Assembly (NCBI GenBank): GCA_014843695.1
Contig: CM026397.1
Span: forward strand, 34,950,538-35,014,537
Source of the DNA: Archivesica marissinica
Lineage: Eukaryota > Mollusca > Bivalvia > Venerida > Vesicomyidae
Direction: 5' to 3'
DNA length: 64,000 bases
Of this stretch, positions 57,101-64,000 are shown one piece after another. The notes under the pieces were generated by a model. The model did not search any database. It saw nothing but the letters and a program-made list of their open reading frames with translations, and had not been told where the DNA came from. Positions within the stretch are counted from its first letter, which is position 1. Every line of letters starts with the position of its first letter. The position numbers and the translations under genes are program-made.

Positions 57101-59330
57101 ACTGCGCTATCACATCGTTACTACTGCGCTATCACAGCGTTACTACTGCGCTATCACAGCGTTACTACTGCGCTATCACAGCGTTACTACTGCGCTATCA
57201 CAGCACTACTACTGCGCTATCACAGCGCTACTACTGCGCTATCACAGCGCTACTATTGCGCTATCACAGCGTTACTACTGCGCTATCACAGCGGTACTAC
57301 GCGCTATCACAGCGTTACTACTGCGCAATCACAGCGCTACTACTGCGCTATCACAGCGTTACTACTGCGCTATCACAGCGTTACTACTGCGCTATCACAG
57401 CGCTACTACTGCGCTATCACAGCGTTACTACTGCGCTATCACAGCGTTACTACTGCGCTATCACAGCGTTACTACTGCGCTATCACAGCGCTACTACTGC
57501 GCTATCACAGCGCTACTATTGCGCTATCACAGCGTTACTACTGCTCTATCACAGCGCTACTACGCGCTATCACAGCGTTACTACTGCGCTATCACAGCGT
57601 TACTACGAGCTATCACAGCGCTACTACGAGCTATCACAGCGTTACTACGCGCTATCACAGCGTTACTACTGCGCTATCACAGCGCTACTACTGCGCTATC
57701 ACAGCACTACTACTGCGCTATCACAGCGTTACTACTGCTCTATCACAGCGTTACTACTGCGCTATCACAGCGCTACTAATGCGCTATCACATCACTACTA
57801 CGCGCTATCACATCGTTACTACGAGCTATCACAGCGCTACTACGAGCTATCACAGCGTTACTACGCGCTATCACAGCGTTACTACTGCGCTATCACAGCG
57901 CTACTACTGCGCTATCACAGCGTTACTACGCGCTATCACAGCGTTACTATGCGCTATCACAGCGCTATCACAGCGTTACTACTGCGCTATCACAGCGTTA
58001 CTACGCGCTATCACAGCGGTACTACTGCGCTATCACAGCGTTACTACGAGCTATCACAGCCTTACTACTGCGCTATCACAGCGCTACTACTGCGCTATCA
58101 CAGCGCTACTATGCGCTATCACAGCGCTGTGATATCACAGCGGTACTACGGCGCTATCACAGCGCTACTACTGCGCTATCACAGCGCTACTACGCGCTAT
58201 CACAGGGCTACTACTGCGCTATCACAGCGCTACTATGCGCTATCACAGCGCTATTACAGCGCTATCACAGCGCTACTACTGCGCTATCACAGCGCTACTA
58301 CGCGCTATCACAGGGCTACTACGCGCTATCACAGGGCTACTACTGGGCTATCACAGCGCTACTATGCGCTATCACAGCGCTAATACTGCGCTATCACAGC
58401 GCTACTACTGCGCTATCACAGCGCTACTACTGCGCTATCACAGCGCTACTACTGCGCTATCACAGCGCTACTACTGCGCTATCACAGCGCTACTACGCGC
58501 TATCACAGCGCTATCACAGCGCTACTACGCGCTATCACAGCGCTACTACGCGCTATCACAGCGCTATCACAGCGCTACTACGCGCTATCACAGCGCTACT
58601 ACGCGCTATCACAGCGCTACTATGCGCCATCACAGCGCTACTATGCGCTATCACAGCGCTACTACGCGCTATCACAGCGCTACTACGCGCTATCACAACG
58701 CTACTACGCGCTATCACAGCGCTACTACGCGCTATCACAGCGCTACTATGCGCTATCACAGCGCTACTATGCGCTATCACAGCGCTACTACGCGCTATCA
58801 CAGCGCTACTACGCGCTATCACAACGCTACTACGCGCTATCACAGCGCTACTACGCGCTATAACAGCGCTATCACAGCGCTACTACGCGCTATAACAGCG
58901 CTATCACAGCGCTATCACAGCGCTACTACGCGCTATAACAGCGCTACTACGCGCTATCACAGCGCTACTACGCGCTATCGCGCTATCACAGCGCTACTAC
59001 GCGCTATCACAGCTCTACTACGCGCTATCACAGCGCTACTACGCGCTATCACAGCGCTACTACGCGCTATCACAGCGCTACTACGCGCTATCACAGCGCT
59101 ATCACAGCGCTATCACAGCGCTACTATGCGCTATCACAGCGCTACTATGCGCTATCACAGTGCTATTACTGCGCTATCACAGCGCTACTACGCGCTATCA
59201 CAGCGCTACTATGCGCTATCACAGCGCTACTACGAGCTATCACAGCGCTACTACGCCCTATCACAGCGCTATCACAGCGCTATAGCGCTATCACAGCGTT
59301 ACTACTGCGCTATCACAGCGCTACTACTGC
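54165..59330. repeat. 22-bp satellite derived from the A-box head of a tRNA-type SINE
   Basis: More than 200 copies of a 21-22 bp unit (gctactactgcgctatcaca, gc), with a 21-bp form lacking one T (tacgcgc) that becomes dominant on the right. On the minus strand the unit reads gtgatagcgcagtagtagc, close to the family B SINE head gtgatagcgcagtggtagc, and contains TAGCGCAGTAG, an exact match to the Pol III A-box pattern TRGYNNARNNG. No B box is amplified. The array occupies most of the intron of the secreted-protein gene. Its very long open frames arise because three units make 66 bases with no stop in any frame. Confidence 0.85.
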
Positions 59331-59555
59331 TCTATCACCGCGCTACCACAACTCTACCACTGCGCTATCGCCGCGCTACTACTTCGCTATCACTGCGCTA
59401 TCACAGCGTTACTAATGCGCTATCACCGAGCTACCACCATGTTATTACCGAGTTATTACGGCGCTACTACTTCACGCGCTATTACGGCGCTACCACTTCA
59501 CGCGCTATGACCTATCTGCCACTACGCTATCACGACTTTCGCGTAAACTTCTTTG
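59331..59555 (-). mobile_element. Degenerate satellite edge ending in a SINE-head remnant
   Basis: The repeats decay into tactacttcacgcgctattac-like variants, then ccactacgctatcacgactt (59520-59539), which is identical to the complement of the family B SINE head at 15783-15802. This is the likely seed of the array. Confidence 0.6.
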
Positions 59556-60327
59556 CTTCAGGTGTGGAAATACTACATAAGGCCTATACAGATTATAGGC
59601 GTATGTTTTGTGTAAGCTACTTTGTTATACAGATTATAGGCGTATGTTTTGTGTAAACTAATGTGTTACACAGACTATAGGCGTATGTTTTGTGTAAGCT
59701 ACTTTGTTATACAGATTGTAGGCGAATGTTTTGTGTAAGCTACTTTGTCATACAGACTATAGGCGTATGTTTTGTGTAAGCTACTTTGCTATACAGATTA
59801 TAGGCGTATGTTTTGTGCAAGCTACTTTGTTATACAGATTATAGGAGTATGTTTTGTGTAAGCTACTTTGTTATACAGATAATAGGCGTATGTTTTGTGT
59901 AAGCTACTTTGTTATACAGATAATAGGCGTATGTGTTGTGTAAGCTACTTTGTTATACAGATTATAGGCGTATGTTTTGTGCAAGCTACTTTGTTATACA
60001 GATTATAGGCGTATGTTTTGTGTAAGCTACTTTGTTATACAGATTATAGGCGTATGTTTTGTGTAAGCTACTTTGTTATACAGATTATAGGCGTATGTTT
60101 TGTGTAAGCTACTTTGTTATACAGATAATAGGCGTATGTTTTGTGTAAGCTACTTTGTTATACAGATAATAGGCGTATGTTTTGTGTAAGCTACTTTGTT
60201 ATACAGATTATAGGCGTATGTTGTGTGCAAGCTACTTTGTTATACAGATTATAGGCGTATGTTTTGCGTAAGCTATTTTGTTATACAGATTATAGGCGTA
60301 TGTTTTGTGCAAGCTACTTTGTTACAG
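59556..60327 (+). repeat. 41-bp minisatellite carrying an acceptor and a donor, ending at exon 2
   Basis: About 18 copies of a 41-bp unit: attataggcgtatgttttgt, gtaagctactttgttataca, g. Each contains the acceptor ctactttgttatacag, nearly the true acceptor of exon 2 (ctactttgttacag), and a donor-like GT|gtaagc 20 bases later. At its left end (59564-59590) gcttcag|gtgtggaaatac copies the real exon start (ttacag|atgtggaaatca), so exon-edge sequence was duplicated there. Confidence 0.85.
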
Positions 60328-60518
60328 ATGTGGAAATCATAGACACGTTTGATGACCAGTCTGAAGATATAGACGTTGAAAATGATGACGTCATCGCGCT
60401 ACCAGGTGGACCCGCCGATGAACTCGATGTAGGCTACCTTATTGAGAAGCTAGGATTGTCAGGCAATGAGAACGGTGTGCTATTTGGTTTTTACAATACA
60501 CAGAAGGTCATAGACTAG
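60328..60518 (+). CDS. Exon 2 of the small secreted acidic protein
   Basis: Acceptor gctactttgttacag, then two bases completing an Asp codon with exon 1, 62 codons and stop TAG at 60516-60518. The product is very acidic: VEIIDTFDDQSEDIDVENDD, then PGGPADELDVGYLIEKLGLS, and it ends FYNTQKVID. There are no Cys, no second hydrophobic segment and no recognised domain. Acidic secreted proteins are common in mollusc mantle and haemolymph, but assignment to either would be a guess. The intron before it (6.4 kb) is almost wholly tandem repeats. Confidence 0.75.
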
Positions 60519-60786
60519 AACACTAGGTGGATAGTGATACACAAACTTAAATCATTATTGCTCATCCATTTTTTAATTAGGAGATGAGAAACGTTCATAT
60601 AGATTTATAAGGTTTTAGATTTGTACATAGTTATAGTTATAAATGATAGAGTCTATCATAAAATACTAATTGTGATATAATGTATGTGTATCTAGAAGCA
60701 TTATTATAACGTCTATTTATAATTCTTCCAGTGATAATTTATTTTACACATGTCTGTAATATTGTATTATACATTGATGAGACGAA

Positions 60787-60792
60787 AATAAA
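60787..60792 (+). promoter_or_regulatory. Poly(A) signal AATAAA of the secreted-protein gene
   Basis: A canonical hexamer about 270 bases after the stop codon, at the end of an AT-rich 3' UTR. Confidence 0.55.
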
Positions 60793-60883
60793 GATATACT
60801 ACTACTACAATTACATTGTAATTAATCTGTTGTTGATTGCACATTCTAACATTGCTCGACATTTTGTCTGTATACGCAAAGAA

Positions 60884-61127
60884 TTATGTTATATTTCGTG
60901 TGTTACGCCTGCATCAGCACCATTTTGGTCTATATCGCCGGCGGGCAGTTTACCTAGCAACACCCCCACCCACAACCAAATATGTTATATTTCGGTTAAC
61001 GCCTGCATCAGCACCATTTTGCAACCCCCAACCACAACACCTGTCCTGGGCAGGCTCCAGCGGTTAACCAGTACTTGGGTGCACCAACCTTCGTAAGAAA
61101 CTGCCAACTTTTTCATATTATAGTACA
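60884..61127 (-). mobile_element. tRNA-derived SINE, family A, 5'-truncated and scrambled
   Basis: Flanked by the 15-bp duplication TGTATACGCAAAGAA (60869-60883 and 61128-61142). The 3' part is duplicated, with C/A-rich fillers (cacccccacccacaac and gcaacccccaaccacaac) at the joints. Confidence 0.75.
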
Positions 61128-61222
61128 TGTATACGCAAAGAAGGATGCTACATTGTTGCAATCTGCAATAAAACAATGCTTAGCGACACTGATGTCTATC
61201 TACCATTTATCTAATTTTTCAG

Positions 61223-61372
61223 CTCCAAGAAAAGTGGGTTTTTGGCATCATCATCATCATCACCATCATCACCATACAGTTGTTAGCTGTCACTGCCACC
61301 GTGATGGCTGCGTATGTTGTCTAACTCACACCTTCTCAATGCACCTGGGATGCCACAAGTTTAAGCTACACG
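61223..61372 (+). CDS. Exon of a DUF4773-like secreted Cys-rich protein, with a His10 run
   Basis: The exon lies between acceptor ctaatttttcag and donor CACG|gtctgt, 150 bases, phase 1 at both ends. After PRKVGFW come ten His codons (CAT/CAC mixed), then TVVSCHCHRDGCVCCLTHTF and GCHKFKLH. The spacing C-x-C-x4-C-x-C-C followed by a later Cys is the start of DUF4773 domains (insect members read like CSCDGLNCGCC). It joins in phase with 63339-63431. The His run could bind metal ions, which is inference. The exon with the signal peptide was not found; no array touches this exon. Confidence 0.6.
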
Positions 61373-61513
61373 GTCTGTATCATACCCCACCCACTCCCAC
61401 GACTATGTATTGTATTACCTTATAATCTTCTCTTTATTTTCAATACAATACATGTACATCATGATCTACGCATACTGTATTGTACAGGTTTAAATTGGTG
61501 TTTACATTCTTGT

Positions 61514-61778
61514 TATGTTATATTTCGGGTTTCACGCCTGCATCAGCACCATTTCGGGCTATATCGCCGGCGGGCAGTTTACCTAACAGCACCTTTCCTG
61601 GGCAGGCTCCAGTGGTTAACCATTACTTGGGTGCACCAACCTCCGTAAGAAACTGACAACTTTTTCATATAAATGAGACACGGCCTGAGCGGGGCTAGAA
61701 CCCGTGACCATCAGTGATCATAGGTTACAGTGGTATACAAGTCAGCGACCTTAACCACTCGACAACGGAGCCGGACTT
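61514..61778 (-). mobile_element. tRNA-derived SINE, family A, near full length
   Basis: Runs from tail tatgttatatttcgggtttc to head complement ccactcgacaacggag. It lies in the intron of the DUF4773-like gene. Confidence 0.75.
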
Positions 61779-61811
61779 CATTCTAGTAAACAGTAAATGT
61801 GGAGTATGCAT

Positions 61812-61889
61812 AGGATATAAGCCGAAAACGATCCAATATGTAAAATATTGTACATACTAGCATTGGATCCTTTTTGAGGCTTATATCTT
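61812..61889. mobile_element. Short foldback sequence
   Basis: The left arm aggatataagccgaaaacga and tccaat pairs with the right arm attggatcctttttgaggct and tatatctt. The arms are about 27 bases with few mismatches around a 25-base AT-rich loop. Confidence 0.55.
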
Positions 61890-62070
61890 ACTTAAAACAC
61901 ACACTATAACAAGATCCTACTAATTAAAATTGTTAATTTCGTACATGTACGCGTAGGATTTAATATAATACTCGGGCCTTTTGACAGCAGTGTTATAATA
62001 ATAATGGACTGCAAGTAGGCTACAAAGGTATGACGTCACGACGGTGTTTTATGAACGGTTACTAAATAGC

Positions 62071-62240
62071 GCTGTCCGATTAGCGCAGTCGTTAGTACAC
62101 TCCCTTCTTACAAATGCAACCTGGGTTCGATCCTCAGACTGGGAAGTATGTGAGGTGATACAGTGGTCGCCAGATCGTACAGGTGGGGTTTCTCTGGATA
62201 CTCCGGGTACTTTTCAACACGAATGACCACATTTACGCTT
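62071..62240 (+). mobile_element. tRNA-derived SINE, family D
   Basis: Head gtccgattagcgcagtcgtt with B box GGGTTCGATCCTCAG, and body gggaagtatgtgaggtgata and acgaatgaccacattt. The same body is found at 45415-45520. Confidence 0.7.
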
Positions 62241-62254
62241 TATTATTATTAATT

Positions 62255-62400
62255 ATTGATGGAGGAAGACACCGGGTGGCCTTGTGAAACGTAATTCGGA
62301 CACGGCATGGAATCCGGATAGCTTCCTCACTTGAAATAATTCGACAGCGCTAGTGGGATTCAAACCTGCGGCTTTGAGGGGCAAGTGATTTAAAGTCAAC
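62255..62400 (-). mobile_element. tRNA-derived SINE, family E fragment
   Basis: On the minus strand a B-box-like GGTTTGAATCCCACTAG is followed by gaggaagctatccggattcc. It matches in layout the family E copy at 53440-53690. Confidence 0.5.
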
Positions 62401-62594
62401 GGTCGTAGCGATTAATCAATATATGCACTTCCACTTAAATTTGATAGTAGCCTCAGTTCGATATAGTTTGATAAAATAAAGTTAATTTATAGTTTGTACT
62501 AATTTCTAAACCAATCAACGCCTCTAGTTTGTTTAAAAACGGCGAAATTATTTCCATATTTCGACGATTGATATTTTTAATGTTGCTTTTTAAA

Positions 62595-62815
62595 AAATAT
62601 TTAAGTTTATTTAACGTCGCTACCGGTTACCCATTTGTTACGACGGACTGTTTATCTAACAACTTCTTTCCTGGGCACGCTCCAGCGGTTAACCAGTACT
62701 TGGTGCACCAACCTCCGTAAGAAACTGCCACATTTTGAGCGTGGCTCGAACCCGTGACCATCAGTGACGATATGTTACAGTGGTATACAAGTCAGCTACC
62801 TTAACCACTCTGGAC
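62595..62815 (-). mobile_element. Chimeric SINE: family A head with family C tail (second copy)
   Basis: The family C tail complement ttaacgtcgctaccggttac is joined to the family A body (cctgggcacgctccagcggt) and head (complement of ccttaaccactc). The joint is at the same place as in 51051-51325. Confidence 0.65.
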
Positions 62816-63042
62816 CATATGTTACACGTATAATGAATAAATGCATGTCTATTTTGGATAATGGCCGCTCCGTCTACCAAGTTGCAGACAGAATGCGCAT
62901 GCGCAACTCGGAGAGTGGGAAGTCTAAATGTACTCAATGTACTATTCATGTAGATATGTGCAGGAAAAGTGGGCGGAACTAATGCTCCCGTGCACTTATT
63001 TTGTATATAACCGTATTAATGATCAATAACCTATGATAACAG

Positions 63043-63303
63043 ACGGATCTGTAGTCCAGTGGTAACACGCTGGACTGGTAATCCATGGCTCACAGGTTCG
63101 ATCCCCCATCTGATTCTAATAAAATTAACAGTCTTTCAGATGGGACGTTAAACCGATGTCTCGTGTCGGTGCTGTACGTAAAACAACCAGAGGAGACTCT
63201 GAAATGGCTCTCTGTATCATGCACTATCCTCCACAATCTAAAATGACTAATCTCTTCAGGAGGCTTCGCTCATATAAGCGACGATAAATAAACGTAAAAC
63301 ACA
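63043..63303 (+). mobile_element. tRNA-derived SINE, family C, near full length
   Basis: Head gacggatctgtagtccagtg, B box GGTTCGATCCCCC, body agtctttcagatgggacgtt, end agcgacgataaataaacgt. Confidence 0.8.
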
Positions 63304-63338
63304 TAACCTATGATTATAGAAAGTATCCTCTTTTCCAG

Positions 63339-63431
63339 CCTGCATCGAAGCGGATTATTTACCCAGAGACCATGGCTTCAGAATAACATTCAAAATAAAC
63401 GGACACACCCTGTTTCATCACGAAATTTCCT
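63339..63431 (+). CDS. Second exon of the DUF4773-like protein
   Basis: The exon lies between acceptor cctcttttccag and donor TCCT|gtacgt, 93 bases, phase 1 at both ends. It encodes CIEADYLPRDHGFRITFKIN and GHTLFHHEIS. Joined to 61223-61372 the product has Cys, then aromatic, then F-x-I-x-x-x-x-N-x-x-x-L-F-x-x-x-I-S, the pattern of the second half of DUF4773 (insect members read like C-T-K-F-T-Y and N-x-x-x-V-Y-x-N-x-I-S). The usual final Cys/Pro-rich segment would be in a later exon outside the window. The 30-bp array starts at this exon's donor. Confidence 0.6.
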
Positions 63432-64000
63432 GTACGTATTTACACAAACACGAACTGTGATGTAAGTATTTACACAAACACAAACTGTCATGTAAGTATT
63501 TACACAAACACGAACTGTCCTGTAAGTATTTACACAAACACGAACTGTCCTGTAAGTATTTACAAAAACACAAACTGTCATGTAAGTATTTACACAAACA
63601 CAAATTGTCCTGTAAGTATTTACACAAACACAAACTGTCATGTAAGTATTTACACAAACACAAACTGTCATGTAAGTATTTACACAAACACAAACTGTCC
63701 TGTAAGTATTTACACAAACACAAACTGTCATGTAAGTATTTATACAAACACGAACTGTCCTGTAAGTATTTACACAAACACAAACTGTCCTGTAAGTATT
63801 TACACAAACACAAACTGTCATGTAAGTATTTATACAAACACAAACTGTCCTGTAAGTATTTACACAAACACAAACTGTCATGTAAGTATTTATACAAACA
63901 CAAACTGTCATGTAAGTATTTACACAAACACAAACTGTCCTGTAAGTATTTACACAAACACAAACTGTCATGTAAGTATTTACACAAACACAAACTGTCC
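63432..64000 (+). repeat. 30-bp minisatellite of strong donor sites
   Basis: About 19 copies of tgtaagtatttacacaaaca + caaactgtcc/a, running out of the window. Each unit contains CCT|GTAAGT or CAT|GTAAGT; the real exon ends TTTCCT|GTACGTATTTAC, so the unit is a copy of the exon end plus the intron start. The copies have a better donor consensus (GTAAGT) than the real site (GTACGT). Confidence 0.9.

Noticed and set aside
54114..59656. Very long open frames (up to 948 codons) across the 22-bp satellite
   Set aside because: Three 22-bp units make 66 bases with no stop in any forward frame, so overlapping frames are all open. There is no start context, splice support or non-repeat protein content.

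Overview
This window looks like animal (metazoan) nuclear DNA, most likely from a bivalve mollusc. It is AT-rich. Its genes are split into short exons with GT/AG borders, and it carries several tRNA-headed SINE families, decayed non-LTR retrotransposons, small inverted-repeat transposons and very large minisatellites. Nothing bacterial or viral is seen. The species call is inference. Two runs of exactly 1000 N (7762-8761 and 25192-26191) are assembly gaps, so the three blocks they separate may not be truly adjacent.

Layout. 1-2458: decayed transposon-like sequence. 2459-5823: one PH-domain exon of a FAPP1/FAPP2-type (PLEKHA3/PLEKHA8) protein (+ strand), with a different minisatellite on each side. 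6301-7760: a SINE, then a LINE 3' end inside a hAT-like inverted-repeat element. 8845-17895: three minus-strand exons of a ferroportin (SLC40A1) homologue; one intron holds a 44-bp array of over 5 kb. 19660-25191: a 47-bp array. 26192-42103: about 16 kb of a 69-bp array that ends at an exon coding a single transmembrane helix; the last exon of that gene is at 44511-44885. 45546-47670: an A/C-rich array growing out of a SINE. 48118-52958: transposons, SINEs and a 60-bp array. 53722-60792: a complete two-exon gene for a 101-residue secreted acidic protein, with TATA box, initiator and poly(A) signal; its intron holds a 22-bp and a 41-bp array. 61223-64000: two consecutive exons of a DUF4773-like Cys-rich protein, the second running straight into a 30-bp array at the window's end.

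Main observation. Six exon edges in five unrelated genes touch a minisatellite, and in most of them the repeat unit carries a copy of that splice site plus, in several, the neighbouring exon bases. Acceptor-side cases are the PH exon, the ferroportin exon, the transmembrane exon and exon 2 of the secreted protein. Donor-side cases are the PH exon and the second DUF4773 exon. The arrays therefore look like amplified exon borders and leave tens to hundreds of decoy splice sites beside single real ones. Separately, a 5-kb 22-bp array appears to be a tandem expansion of the A-box head of a local tRNA-derived SINE.

The genes share no evident pathway: phosphoinositide binding at the Golgi, iron export, an unknown membrane protein and two secreted proteins. 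What links them is how their introns have been remodelled by tandem repeats and SINEs. The long open frames across the arrays are by-products of repeat periods and are not annotated as proteins.
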